From NCBI RefSeq assembly GCF_008180195.1, contig NZ_VTAV01000004.1, forward strand, positions 186,001 through 250,000: 64,000 nt of DNA. Direction: 5' to 3'. Below are positions 55,729 through 64,000 of the stretch, piece after piece. The notes under the pieces were generated by a model. The model was not told where the DNA came from and ran no database searches. It worked only from the letters and a program-made list of their open reading frames with translations. How positions within the stretch are numbered: position 1 is the stretch's first letter; each line of letters begins with the position of its first letter. This DNA is from Sphingobacterium phlebotomi (lineage in GTDB: Bacteria > Bacteroidota > Bacteroidia > Sphingobacteriales > Sphingobacteriaceae). A program made the position numbers and the translations under genes.

Positions 55729-55922
55729 TTATTGTTTACTGGGGCTTTCGATACCACCTTGTTGTAATACAACGAACTGTGGAAAACCTAATTCCCGTAT
55801 ATTGTTTTCCAATGTTCCTTTCATTTTATCGTAGAAAAAAGAAGAACCTTCATTTACACCAAAAGTTGTTTGGTCAATTCACTTCCTGTCGCTCCATATC
55901 CTCCAATAATAACTGCTTTCAT
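55729..55922 (-). pseudogene. NAD(P)H-binding oxidoreductase remnant with internal deletion
   Basis: The minus strand begins ATG and encodes MKAVIIGGYGATGSELTKQL, the Rossmann start of an NmrA/YbjT-like protein, then stops at TAA. In another frame the sequence resumes as TFGVNEGSSFFYDKMKGTLE and continues through ELGFPQFVVLQQGG to a stop. That second stretch matches the region of the same family normally about 90 residues further on. The middle of the gene has therefore been lost, the frame is broken and the C-terminal third is missing too. It lies 4 nt after the dehydrogenase gene and 6 nt before the methyltransferase gene. Confidence 0.75.
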
Positions 55923-55926
55923 GTGT

Positions 55927-56907
55927 TTATTTCATCTTATAGACGTCTATATTGACGATCTGAGGCATTTTCTTTCCATTTTTTGCTGCAACCAAATTAT
56001 TGGCTGCCATTAACGCCATTTTTGCCCGTGTCTCTACTGTTGCGGAACCGATATGCGGCAGTACACATACATTCGACATATTTAAAAGCGGGTTGCTAGG
56101 TAACATCGGTTCTGGATTCGTAACATCAAGTCCAGCACCCCAGATATCGCCATTCATCAACGCGTTAGTTAAATCAAATTCATTATGGATCCCCCCTCTC
56201 GCCGTATTGATAAAAATAGCTGACTTTTTCATTTTTTTAAATGTTTCAGCATTAAATCGTTCCGCGGTCTCCGGACTTAAGTCGGTATGCACAGATATAA
56301 CATCACTTTTTTCCGACAATTCATCAAAAGATACATACACCGCATCCAGTTCCTGTTCTGCTTTGTTATTTCGATTTCGATTATGGTAAATAACTTCCAT
56401 CTTATATACTGCTTTCGCTTTACGAGCTAGTGCCAGTCCGATTCTTCCCAATCCAAATATGCCCAATGTTTTTCCATAAAGTTCAACACCAAGATCTTGC
56501 GTGAAACTCATACCTTTCCATTCACCACGAGCTATTTGATTTGCCCGAAAGAACGCTTTTCGGGATACCGCTAGCATCAGTAGAAAGGCAATATCAGCTG
56601 TTGCTTCACTCAATACATCCGGTGTATTACTAACCGGTATACCCGCTTTTGTAGCGGCACGGATATCAACATGATTATATCCGACACTTGTCAACGCAAT
56701 ACCTTTCAGATGGCCACAATGCTGAAAAAAATTCGCATCCAACACAGCGCTTCCGCGATGTAATAGAAAGTCGACTTGTTGGCAAGCTCTGATAAGCTCT
56801 TTGGACGTCCAGCTCTTTCCCCTTTCAGCAGTTATAACTTCGAGTCCTTCCTCCATTAACTTTGCCGCTGTCGTATCTGGAATGTTTCTCGAGATGAATA
56901 CCTTCAT
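55927..56907 (-). CDS. D-2-hydroxyacid dehydrogenase (glyoxylate/hydroxypyruvate reductase-like)
   Basis: 326 residues of the D-isomer-specific dehydrogenase family. An N-terminal catalytic domain (SVGYNHVD) is followed by an NAD domain with GIFGLGRIGLALARKAKAV, the NTARGG arginine motif, and the LPHIGSATVETR catalytic histidine with its partner Glu in NPEPMLP. Probably reduces glyoxylate, hydroxypyruvate or 2-ketogluconate. Upstream member of a decayed operon with the oxidoreductase remnant and the methyltransferase. Confidence 0.92.
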   Translation of the reverse strand: MKVFISRNIPDTTAAKLMEEGLEVITAERGKSWTSKELIRACQQVDFLLHRGSAVLDANFFQHCGHLKGIALTSVGYNHVDIRAATKAGIPVSNTPDVLSEATADIAFLLMLAVSRKAFFRANQIARGEWKGMSFTQDLGVELYGKTLGIFGLGRIGLALARKAKAVYKMEVIYHNRNRNNKAEQELDAVYVSFDELSEKSDVISVHTDLSPETAERFNAETFKKMKKSAIFINTARGGIHNEFDLTNALMNGDIWGAGLDVTNPEPMLPSNPLLNMSNVCVLPHIGSATVETRAKMALMAANNLVAAKNGKKMPQIVNIDVYKMK

Positions 56908-56939
56908 GTTACCAATATACAGTTTTAAATAACATTAAA

Positions 56940-57281
56940 CTACTCATCAAGCATTTCATCAATAGGCGGATCTCCCAGCACCGTATCTCCTCTAACAGAC
57001 CTCAAATACCCCTGAAAAGAAATCTCCAACGCATGCGAAATAAGTTTAGCGTGGTCGTCACTTGTCCCATACGACCCCAACACCACTTTGTCGTCATCGC
57101 TGTTTCCGATGATAGCCATTACACATTTATCACTGTCAGGAAGAAAAAGACCAACGCCGATCGTTTCATCATTATAATTAACCAACCACGTCTCTTCGAC
57201 TTGGCCTTCAACTGCCTTAGGAAGGTCGGACTCTTTTTTCAGCTGCTCCAACTTTACATTATCAAAATCAAGATTGTTCAT
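56940..57281 (-). CDS. hypothetical protein, 113 aa
   Basis: Acidic cytoplasmic protein, family not recognised. It looks like a small alpha/beta domain: WLVNYNDETIGVGLFLPDSDKCVMAII strands, a GNSDDDKVVLGSYG turn, then a helix with HAKLISHALEISFQGYL. No signal peptide or known motif. It lies between a dehydrogenase and a secreted protein on the same strand, 32 and 60 nt away. Confidence 0.6.
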   Translation of the reverse strand: MNNLDFDNVKLEQLKKESDLPKAVEGQVEETWLVNYNDETIGVGLFLPDSDKCVMAIIGNSDDDKVVLGSYGTSDDHAKLISHALEISFQGYLRSVRGDTVLGDPPIDEMLDE

Positions 57282-57341
57282 AACGACTATGTATATATCT
57301 CCATAAACATCTGCGGTAAGTTTTTTGTTTTAAGTAAGATT

Positions 57342-58250
57342 TTATAGCTGACTTAACCATTCCAATATATTCCGCAACAAGTGTATATGGTCTTGTCCGT
57401 CCACATGGTTCATTCCTCGCTTTTCACTATTTATACCTTTTAACAGCGCTGTAAAGGGGGAAGCATCAGCAAAGATACAAACTCGACCATTGCCACATTT
57501 TAATAAGGCTCCATTCGCAAGATTGCTCCCCGATATATAAGGGATGTCAGGTTGGATAGCGTGCTCCATATCTTTCGTTTTTGAAGGTAGGTATAGGCGG
57601 TACGCATCACCCAATACGGAAAAAACTTCCGCTTCTTCCGGAGCAATAAAACCGCTTCCAACCCAACACCGCAATTGGTTAACCCGGCGCCCCTCTCTAT
57701 TGGTAACGGCCGACGGAAGTAAGTTTCCTATCGTCCTATTGAACAGCTCCGCTTGTCCATCCATACGATGAGTGACACCATTAATAACATTAAAACCAAA
57801 CCGTTCCGCCAAAAGTCCCACCGCACCAGCACTTGGCATCTGATCTGTAATGATGAGCAACCCTCCACCATCGTCGTGTACCCAGCGATAAAGGGCTTCA
57901 ATTTCCTCTTCACTATAAATAGTTGGATTTGGAAGATCCCAGTCGGAAGGATGGCTTAATGCATTCACCGTTACGAATATCTTTGCCTTAGCTAAATTTT
58001 CCGCGCTAATCAACCTTTTATAATCTTCAAGCAGATACCCTTCTGCCTTCGCGACGTCGGCAAAGCCTTTATATTGACCGGAAAGCGAAAAAGCATTATA
58101 ATGGTGCTGATCGAATAAAATCAGCGGACCATCCTTTCCGGGAAATAGCGGTTGCTCCAGCCGGACCTCAAAGTGCGGATCAGAAACAGATTGTGCCATC
58201 AAGAGCACGGGCAGAAAAAACGACATTATTAAAAATTGCACAGCTTTCAT
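57342..58250 (-). CDS. secreted GATase-like/DUF4350-type protein
   Basis: 302 residues with a Sec signal peptide ending at MAQSVSD. The core looks like a class I glutamine-amidotransferase-like flavodoxin fold: GPLILFDQHHYNAFS, then KIFVTVNAL, GGGLLIITDQMPSAG and GRVCIFADASPFT. No clear nucleophile Cys in a GxCxG context is seen, so catalysis is doubtful. Similar exported domains occur in Bacteroidota PUL regions. It is 5 nt after the next upstream gene and probably co-transcribed with it. Confidence 0.65.
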   Translation of the reverse strand: MKAVQFLIMSFFLPVLLMAQSVSDPHFEVRLEQPLFPGKDGPLILFDQHHYNAFSLSGQYKGFADVAKAEGYLLEDYKRLISAENLAKAKIFVTVNALSHPSDWDLPNPTIYSEEEIEALYRWVHDDGGGLLIITDQMPSAGAVGLLAERFGFNVINGVTHRMDGQAELFNRTIGNLLPSAVTNREGRRVNQLRCWVGSGFIAPEEAEVFSVLGDAYRLYLPSKTKDMEHAIQPDIPYISGSNLANGALLKCGNGRVCIFADASPFTALLKGINSEKRGMNHVDGQDHIHLLRNILEWLSQL

Positions 58251-58255
58251 CGCCT

Positions 58256-58891
58256 TTACTTTTCTTTAACCCAACGGTCATCTTCAAAACACTGCATCAT
58301 GACTCCTTTCCCTTTTTCTTCATAGAAGGTTACCGGCATGGCAGATTCTTGATTTACAAACTCTTGGTCTGTAATACACTCCAATGGTATACGCTTGTCA
58401 TCCCATCCCTGAACGAGTACAAGTTGTTTACCATCAAAACCGACTTCAATCATATACGTTTGTTCCCGTTCGATGTAATACTTCCCTATATATTGATTTG
58501 CCAATGACGATTTCAACGATTTTCGCTGTGTAGGATTGAAATTCACCCTAACCAAATCTACGCGATCCAGAATTTTCACAACAGTAGGCTTTATAGCATT
58601 AAATGCTAATTTGTACTGCTCTTCACGAGATTCGAAAGTCAACTCTCCTGTTCTTTTCAATTGGTAGCGTCGGTCATCCCATACCTGCCTAGCCTGTAAT
58701 TCACTACCTATCACTTCAAATTGGATATAGGCTACCCGATTCGGGAAGCGGTAAAAACCTTCAAATTGTTGTAACGAAGTTTGCTTTGCAGGAGAATCAA
58801 CCGACGAATTTCGATTACCCATTGCGACGTGTAATCCACATAGCCCAATAAGAGCGATGACTACCCAAAGTTGTTTTTTGTTTGTTTTCAT
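58256..58891 (-). CDS. secreted protein with two DUF3471-like repeats
   Basis: 211 residues from ATG 58891, giving a signal peptide (LWVVIALIGLCGLHVAMG). The mature part appears to be a tandem of two similar beta domains: FEGFYRFPNRVAYIQF ... WDDRRYQLKRTGELTF and YIGKYYIEREQTYMIEV ... WDDKRIPLECITDQEF. Each resembles the small lipocalin-like DUF3471 domain usually found at the C terminus of serine hydrolases, here standing alone. The function is unknown; ligand binding in the periplasm is a guess. Confidence 0.65.
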   Translation of the reverse strand: MKTNKKQLWVVIALIGLCGLHVAMGNRNSSVDSPAKQTSLQQFEGFYRFPNRVAYIQFEVIGSELQARQVWDDRRYQLKRTGELTFESREEQYKLAFNAIKPTVVKILDRVDLVRVNFNPTQRKSLKSSLANQYIGKYYIEREQTYMIEVGFDGKQLVLVQGWDDKRIPLECITDQEFVNQESAMPVTFYEEKGKGVMMQCFEDDRWVKEK

Positions 58892-58976
58892 ATTTATCCT
58901 TGTTTTAGTGAATGAGGCAAGTATAAGCAACCTACTATTTATAAGCCTCCGTCTGGATAAATCTGTACCATAATGG

Positions 58977-60035
58977 CTATTGCTGTTGCAGATATTGCTT
59001 CGGCGTCATGCCGACTTCCTGTTTAAAAGCGGTATAAAATGTTGTTTTAGAATTAAATCCCGACCGGATGAAGATTTCCTGAATACGATAATCGTTTCGT
59101 GTATTTTCTCTTAACAATTGTTTTGCATAACAAATACGGTAGCCATTTATAAATTGGTAAAAATTTAGGTCCATACCTGTGTTCAACACATAAGAAAGCT
59201 CATGAACAGACAGTCCAATTTTATCGGCCAATAGCGGCAAAGTTAATGTGGGATCCAAATAGAGCTTATCCCTGTCCATCAAGTTAAGCAGTCTTTCCTT
59301 GAAAAAACTCACTTGTTCTACTGTCAATCGCTCTTTGTCCTTACATAATACCGCCTCCTTTATAATGGCCACCTCTTTATCTACGAGTTGATAAATTGCC
59401 GTCTGTGATAGCGCATAATAGCAAAAAAACAACACACCTACCAGATAAAAACTGTCCATTAGAGGCGATAGCGAAGGAGTAAAACGGACAATCAGAGACA
59501 AAACACCCAACAGCAAGATTCCCCACCAGATATTAAGTACCCACTGGAGATCCACCTCATGAAAGTCAGCTGAGATATTCTTCAATAATGCGCGATGTTT
59601 GCGTAATAACACATACGTCCAAATACCATAGAGAAGAAACTGAATATATAAAAAATAGCGTATTGTATAGATTACAAAATTAGGTAAAACGTATCCCCCC
59701 GGAAGCAGCGCGATAAGTATTAAAGTCGGTATAAAATGCCAAAAATATTTAAACGGTGACTGATCGGGAGAAATATATAAATTTATAGCAACGAAAAAAC
59801 AAGGTAATATTGCCCACCTCCCAAATTCTAAAAAGTACAACAGTGGCACCACTGGCTCTAGTAGGGTTACACTTTCCAATAGGAGTTGGATAAATACACT
59901 CGATAGAAAAAAACTACAGATCCCAAGAAATAGATTGGCTCCTTTATTGGCTTTGGGTTGATTAAACAAAAGTAGCAACGTGAGCAGAAACAAACTTCCA
60001 CCGCATAGTCCATAAACTAATATTTTGTATATCAT
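58977..60035 (-). CDS. membrane-anchored AraC-family regulator
   Basis: 352 residues. The N-terminal two-thirds contains about seven transmembrane helices (e.g. ILVYGLCGGSLFLLTLLLLF, FIPTLILIALLPG, WWGILLLGVLSLIVRF). A cytoplasmic C-terminal AraC DNA-binding domain (about 245-352) has LTLPLLADKIGLSVHELSYV and the second helix-turn-helix IQEIFIRSGFNSKTTFYTAFK then GMTPKQYL. Such proteins sense membrane or periplasmic signals and regulate neighbouring uptake genes. It lies 130 nt downstream of the second PUL on the same strand. Confidence 0.9.
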   Translation of the reverse strand: MIYKILVYGLCGGSLFLLTLLLLFNQPKANKGANLFLGICSFFLSSVFIQLLLESVTLLEPVVPLLYFLEFGRWAILPCFFVAINLYISPDQSPFKYFWHFIPTLILIALLPGGYVLPNFVIYTIRYFLYIQFLLYGIWTYVLLRKHRALLKNISADFHEVDLQWVLNIWWGILLLGVLSLIVRFTPSLSPLMDSFYLVGVLFFCYYALSQTAIYQLVDKEVAIIKEAVLCKDKERLTVEQVSFFKERLLNLMDRDKLYLDPTLTLPLLADKIGLSVHELSYVLNTGMDLNFYQFINGYRICYAKQLLRENTRNDYRIQEIFIRSGFNSKTTFYTAFKQEVGMTPKQYLQQQ

Positions 60036-60165
60036 ACGTCTCTGTATAGCCAGTTAAAGATAGCCAGTTTGGATCAGATATTTAGCCATCTGTATCCATA
60101 CGGACTAAAGAATTATTTATCTAGCGCATAAGAAGGTTTATTCTACGCTCTACATAACAATTATA

Positions 60166-61380
60166 TCAAACAACATATTCCGGCTTCCAATATTGTGTTT
60201 TTTCTGTCTCTATGGCATCCAAACCCATGCAAATAGCGATTGCAGAAACGCGACCTGTCTCAACATTGGATGCCGGCATGTTACCACTTATTATACAATC
60301 TCGAAAATCAATAAAAGCACTTATCGTAGGTTCAACCATCTTTCCACCAGATGCTAGATATGGAATTTCTGTTTTTTCGCCTTGCGTCGCGTTTAAAATA
60401 GTGGCTCCTGTCACGCCGTCGACCGTACCCAACGTCCGTTTTGTTCCTTCGGGGTAGATATATGCTTTATCGCGTTCTATTTCAATTGTCGCTTTGTTGC
60501 CTAATATTCTGATCTGATAACCATTAAACGCGTTAGACAATACCGAGGTATATGTTGCCTTTATACCTTTCTCATATTCATAGACAGTCCTTATATTATC
60601 ATGCGTCTCTCTCCCGTCTTTCCAATAGTCGATGCCTCCCAAACCGATCACTTTTATAGGGTGACAATCTGTCATAAAATTCACCGCATCTATCTGGTGA
60701 GCACATAACTCAGATAAAGGTCCCCCACACATGTCTTTATACATCCGCCAATTGATAACCTTCTCTAACTTTGGATCTTTAACAGGGTATCGCCAGTCCG
60801 AGTTTCGATTATATTGGCATTCAAAACTATATGTATCCCCTATCCATCCCTCGTTGATGACTTTCTTTACTTTGTGATACAGCTCGAAATTTCTGTATTG
60901 AAAGCCTACTTGAAAAACTAATTTCGAATCTCTTACCCTTTTTACTAGATCTAGGGACTGCGTTATGGAAAAGGCCATAGATTTCTCGACATATACATGT
61001 TTATTTACCGAAAGTGCCGCTACCGCCATAGCGTAATGCAAATACAAGGGCGTCGCAATGACAACTGCATCCACATTTTTGTCTGCCAATAACTGCTCAT
61101 AATCAATATATGCTTTCGCTTTCGGGTCGGCTTTTGCCATGGCTGCATTTAGATTATCGGGAATGATGTCGCAGCACGCTACGACTTTCAAACCTGAAAC
61201 TTTGTTTATTGTATTTATTAACCCCAGCCCACGTTTTCCCGTACCGATAACACCCACTTGAACTATATTTTCAGTGGAGATAGTCTTTCCTAACAGCGGT
61301 GCTTTAGCGACCATCAAACCACCTAGTGTCAAAACCGAATTGCTCACAAATTTTCTTCTACTTATTAATTTATCTGACAT
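60166..61380 (-). CDS. Gfo/Idh/MocA-family oxidoreductase with Tat signal (second PUL)
   Basis: 404 residues. The Tat leader SRRKFVSNSVLTLGGLMVAKA is followed by the NAD-binding loop VGVIGTGKRGLGLI, the KHVYVEKSMA catalytic-lysine motif (EKS in place of EKP), and CAHQIDAVNF with the conserved His. It probably oxidises a sugar in the periplasm with bound NAD(P). It is 13 nt after the DUF5017-like gene and apparently last in the operon. Confidence 0.88.
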   Translation of the reverse strand: MSDKLISRRKFVSNSVLTLGGLMVAKAPLLGKTISTENIVQVGVIGTGKRGLGLINTINKVSGLKVVACCDIIPDNLNAAMAKADPKAKAYIDYEQLLADKNVDAVVIATPLYLHYAMAVAALSVNKHVYVEKSMAFSITQSLDLVKRVRDSKLVFQVGFQYRNFELYHKVKKVINEGWIGDTYSFECQYNRNSDWRYPVKDPKLEKVINWRMYKDMCGGPLSELCAHQIDAVNFMTDCHPIKVIGLGGIDYWKDGRETHDNIRTVYEYEKGIKATYTSVLSNAFNGYQIRILGNKATIEIERDKAYIYPEGTKRTLGTVDGVTGATILNATQGEKTEIPYLASGGKMVEPTISAFIDFRDCIISGNMPASNVETGRVSAIAICMGLDAIETEKTQYWKPEYVV

Positions 61381-61393
61381 TATTCAATTATTT

Positions 61394-62320
61394 CTACGGC
61401 TCCATTACCGTAATATCCACTTGCTTTACAATCTGCTTATCATTATACGCTGTTTTAGCCGAAGCAACAAAGGTGGCGGTATATGTGCCAGCCTCAGTAT
61501 ATACATGCTTAAATTCCTGTAACGGCATATCTGCATATCCCTTTATCGGTATACTTCTGTCTACTCCCATATCGATTTCATCCACTTGAAACGATTTTGA
61601 GATTCCCCATTCTTCATACTCCAGCCGATGCCCCGAAGTAGCCGCCAACAACAAGATTGTCGATGCGACTGTACTAGAAGACGTCAGCAAGGTATCCTTT
61701 TTTACAAGCTTCCATCCCATTGATGCGTAAGAAGCTAAATCAACAGTATGCCCATATTCGGTATTTACCCGAAGAGCATGCGAACGGGTTCTCCAATTTC
61801 TACTCGGAATAGAGCCCTCAGGCACTGGTGGCGCTACATATCGGTATGCAATATAGAACGGTCGTCCATCCTCCAGCATATCAGCTAAATTCACCGTTCC
61901 CGATGATTCCCAGCTGGTTTGCCATGGAGCAGGGGCTGCCCAGCGAAATCGATCGCTTAGATCATACCATGTGCTGGCGTTTACATCTTCGTACTTATAA
62001 ATACCATTAAAGTCCGTCGAGAACATCAGTTTCAATTGCGCGGCCTCCGTGGGCGAATTATGCGTATCAAAAGCAAAAAAGAGATCCTTCACTTTATCAA
62101 TTCGGGGCACATCCCTAAAATTGTATGCGTTGCCCACTTCACCAGAATAAAAAGAGAGTTGCGCGGGATCTCCCGTCAGGAAAAAAGAGGCCTCTTCACC
62201 CGCTGTTACCGTTAAGCTTGCAGGCTGTACAGAAAAAGTAGATACATCTTCCGCCTCTTCCTTTTCGCAGGAATTCAATATTGCTAGGCACAATAAGATG
62301 CCGATTAAATGAATTTTCAT
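61394..62320 (-). CDS. DUF5017-like SusE-position lipoprotein
   Basis: 308 residues with a lipoprotein signal (LLCLAILNSC). An N-terminal Ig-like domain (FSVQPASLTVTAGEEASFFLTGDPAQL) contains the YSGE motif typical of DUF5017. The rest is beta-rich and ends in a PKD-like strand pattern (FKHVYTEAGTYTATFVAS). Likely a surface glycan-binding protein working with the adjacent SusD. Confidence 0.75.
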   Translation of the reverse strand: MKIHLIGILLCLAILNSCEKEEAEDVSTFSVQPASLTVTAGEEASFFLTGDPAQLSFYSGEVGNAYNFRDVPRIDKVKDLFFAFDTHNSPTEAAQLKLMFSTDFNGIYKYEDVNASTWYDLSDRFRWAAPAPWQTSWESSGTVNLADMLEDGRPFYIAYRYVAPPVPEGSIPSRNWRTRSHALRVNTEYGHTVDLASYASMGWKLVKKDTLLTSSSTVASTILLLAATSGHRLEYEEWGISKSFQVDEIDMGVDRSIPIKGYADMPLQEFKHVYTEAGTYTATFVASAKTAYNDKQIVKQVDITVMEP

Positions 62321-62348
62321 ATTTCTAATTTATATTTCATCATATTTA

Positions 62349-64000
62349 TTACCAACCCGGATTCTGGGGGGTTAATCCTCTATTCAATGCCATCTCACGT
62401 GGCGAAAAAGGCCACAACATATCACGCGGAGAAGCATTTTGAAAACCGAGCACACCATAAGCGGTTGACGAAGAAGCACGTGGTACCGGAAAATCGCCAT
62501 TGATAAAATCGTTCTCTATACGTTTCATATTGATCATAAACTTTCCCCAACGAATTAGATCATGCTTCCTTAATGTTTCAAAACACAGTTCTCGGGCCCT
62601 TTCGTCTTCAATGAGCTCTTGAAAGCTCTCTTGGGTGGCTGTTTGGTCGTTTGTTAGATCGGCATTACTCGTTTGCCTGGTGCTGAGCAATGCAATAGCC
62701 TCAGCGCCAGAACCACCGCCGCCAGTCAACGCGATAATCGGGGTAGATGTGTAGTTACTCCCCTCCTCTATTATTTTAACTCTTGTTACTGTTCCATTCG
62801 CGTTCACAAAAGCCTTACCCGCGGCTCCCGTGCCACCCCCTCCCGTGATTGTTACCGTTGGTGCCGATGTATAACCTGTTCCACCATTCAATACTTGGAC
62901 CATGCGTACGGATTCATGGGGGAGATATTTTCCATAAGCCCTCCTACGAACCCTATTGACTGCCTCGACCGCTTCATCAGAAGGCTCCTGGTTCACCATA
63001 TTGTCCGCCTCCGCAAACATCAATAGCACATCGGAAAACCGCAGCAGCGGAAAATTAATAGGTCCGGCATTCTTATTCTTGGGTGTAACCAGTTCCAATT
63101 CCCGACGCCATTTGCCACTTGTACGTTCATAAATCTGTGTCGTAGTAAACGGTATTTCTACAGCAGGTGTACCCGTTATCCGATACGGAGCGATAGCCCA
63201 CTCACGTCTTTCATCAGACGACAATAAACTAGCTGCGTCATCGTAGAGATGCCATAATCGTCCCGTAACCTGAATAAATCCATAACTATAACCATACGTT
63301 TCATCTTCTCCAGAATAAGCAATGCCATTATTGCTCCCCACCCTTCCATTTTCCTGGAAAGCATCCGCCGAATTTCCATAAAACTCTACCTCCCATATGG
63401 ACTCTTTGATATCATATCGATCCTGGCACATATTCATAAAAACCTGCTGATAAGAGGGGTTAAGATCGTGCTGGAATCCATCTTCTGGAGCAGGGTCGAT
63501 TACCTTTTTGGCCCAATCCCGGGCTTCATTATATTTACTGCTATCGTTGATAGGTTCGCCGGCCATGTATAAACATACGCGCGCGAGCATACCCCTTACT
63601 GCAGACTTGCTAACCCGTCCGCCATGCCCTATTTCTGCAATCGTCTTCACCATCGCCTCTGCTTGTTTCATATCCGCGAGTATCTGTTCATATACTTCTC
63701 GAGCCGCGATGCGTGGCGCTACCGTTTGATCTGCCGAACTGATGGGTTCTAACATTAACGGCACGTCGCCCCAATTGCTCACCAATAACAGATGGAAGAA
63801 TGCACGTAAAAACAAGGCCTCCCCCTTAATCGCTGCCAATTCCCCTTCGTCCATATCTACTTTATCCGCATTTGCCAATAAAAAATTAGCCCTATTAATA
63901 CCATCATACCAATGAACACCGGCATTGGTTGTACCTTCCACATTAACGTTAATTCTTACGAGCAGGAAGAAGATGTTGAGCATCTGGAAGCAGGCGAAAT
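62349..64000 (-). CDS. SusD/RagB-family protein, partial (5' end outside window)
   Basis: The frame runs through the window edge, so the N terminus with its lipobox is missing. At least 544 residues are visible, from INVNVEGTTNAG. SusD features are GINRANFLLANAD, KGEALFLRAFFHLLLVSNWGDVP and ELIEDERARELCFETLRKHDLIRW. An unusual glycine-rich insertion (about 62676-62903) with two copies of a GYTSAPTVTITGGGGTGA-like unit separates the penultimate helices from the ELIEDERARE signature. A SusC gene is expected just beyond the window. Confidence 0.9.
   Translation of the reverse strand, partial: FACFQMLNIFFLLVRINVNVEGTTNAGVHWYDGINRANFLLANADKVDMDEGELAAIKGEALFLRAFFHLLLVSNWGDVPLMLEPISSADQTVAPRIAAREVYEQILADMKQAEAMVKTIAEIGHGGRVSKSAVRGMLARVCLYMAGEPINDSSKYNEARDWAKKVIDPAPEDGFQHDLNPSYQQVFMNMCQDRYDIKESIWEVEFYGNSADAFQENGRVGSNNGIAYSGEDETYGYSYGFIQVTGRLWHLYDDAASLLSSDERREWAIAPYRITGTPAVEIPFTTTQIYERTSGKWRRELELVTPKNKNAGPINFPLLRFSDVLLMFAEADNMVNQEPSDEAVEAVNRVRRRAYGKYLPHESVRMVQVLNGGTGYTSAPTVTITGGGGTGAAGKAFVNANGTVTRVKIIEEGSNYTSTPIIALTGGGGSGAEAIALLSTRQTSNADLTNDQTATQESFQELIEDERARELCFETLRKHDLIRWGKFMINMKRIENDFINGDFPVPRASSSTAYGVLGFQNASPRDMLWPFSPREMALNRGLTPQNPGW
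62676..62903 (-). repeat. glycine-rich tandem repeat insertion inside SusD
   Basis: Encodes about 76 residues with two related units: GGTGYTSAPTVTITGGGGTG plus AAGKAFVNANGTVTRVKI, then EGSNYTSTPIIALTGGGGSG plus AEAIALLST. The repeats resemble beta-solenoid units of tail fibres and adhesins more than anything in SusD. Confidence 0.7.

Noticed and set aside
55514..55955. Plus-strand frames across the 55.7-kb gap as new small genes
   Set aside because: The minus strand there reads as a decayed oxidoreductase with matching family motifs, which explains the region better.

Overview
The window comes from the chromosome of a Bacteroidota bacterium, most likely a Sphingobacteriaceae relative (Sphingobacterium/Pedobacter/Parapedobacter type). 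The signs are two SusC/SusD-type outer-membrane uptake loci, the Bacteroidota -7 promoter box TAnnTTTG in front of many genes, the Bacteroidota alternative GlmU, a LysS with a C-terminal tail, the Gln-variant dihydroorotase, type B ribosomal protein L31 and futalosine-route menaquinone synthesis. No rRNA, tRNA, CRISPR array or prophage was seen.

Region 1 (1-19.5 kb) is mostly housekeeping. A complete IS3-family element (two ORFs joined by an apparent A_AAA_AAG frameshift site) lies just upstream of kdsB. Then come a HAD phosphatase, a TauE/SafE permease, a small GNAT protein, mqnC, scpB, a 53-residue acidic protein, an XRE regulator, the minus-strand run glmU-like/tpiA/prmA/mpl, rpmE2, lysS, the recQ-kdsA pair, kdsD, a DUF1573 protein and a class I aminotransferase. 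Three Kdo-pathway genes (kdsB, kdsA, kdsD) lie within 17 kb but in separate transcription units. Most convergent gene pairs are separated by strong inverted-repeat terminators.

Region 2 (19.5-46.2 kb) is the most interesting part: a large amino-sugar-linked polysaccharide utilisation locus. It carries a NagB-like deaminase and a LacI-family regulator. A 16.5-kb minus-strand run holds SusC, SusD, two SusE-position surface lipoproteins, a calcineurin-like phosphoesterase, two DegT/StrS PLP aminotransferases with twin-arginine signals, a ceramidase-like amidohydrolase, a beta-propeller and an SGNH hydrolase. A second operon encodes a Tat-type Gfo/Idh oxidoreductase, a sugar MFS permease and an odd lipoprotein oxidoreductase. 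nagA and a GH123-like (DUF4091) lipoprotein follow. Six copies of a near-palindromic 14-mer, YGTKTACGTWMMCG, lie in front of nagB, lacI, the SusC operon (two copies), the oxidoreductase operon and nagA. This is good sequence evidence for one LacI-controlled regulon. The coexistence of exported oxidoreductases and exported PLP aminotransferases suggests that sugars are oxidised and (trans)aminated in the periplasm before import; that is inference.

Region 3 (46.3-55 kb) has a YkpA/YbiT-type ABC-F protein, a secreted TIM-barrel isomerase, and a minus-strand operon pdxH-nuoC-nuoD-pyrC-M14 peptidase in which nuoCD are separated from all other complex I genes. A YqgE/AlgH protein is divergent from this operon.

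Region 4 (55-64 kb) has a methyltransferase, an internally deleted NAD(P)H-oxidoreductase pseudogene, a 2-hydroxyacid dehydrogenase and several proteins of unknown function. It ends with a second PUL fragment: a membrane-anchored AraC regulator, a Tat-type Gfo/Idh, a DUF5017-like lipoprotein, and a SusD that runs off the window edge and carries an unusual glycine-rich repeat insertion.
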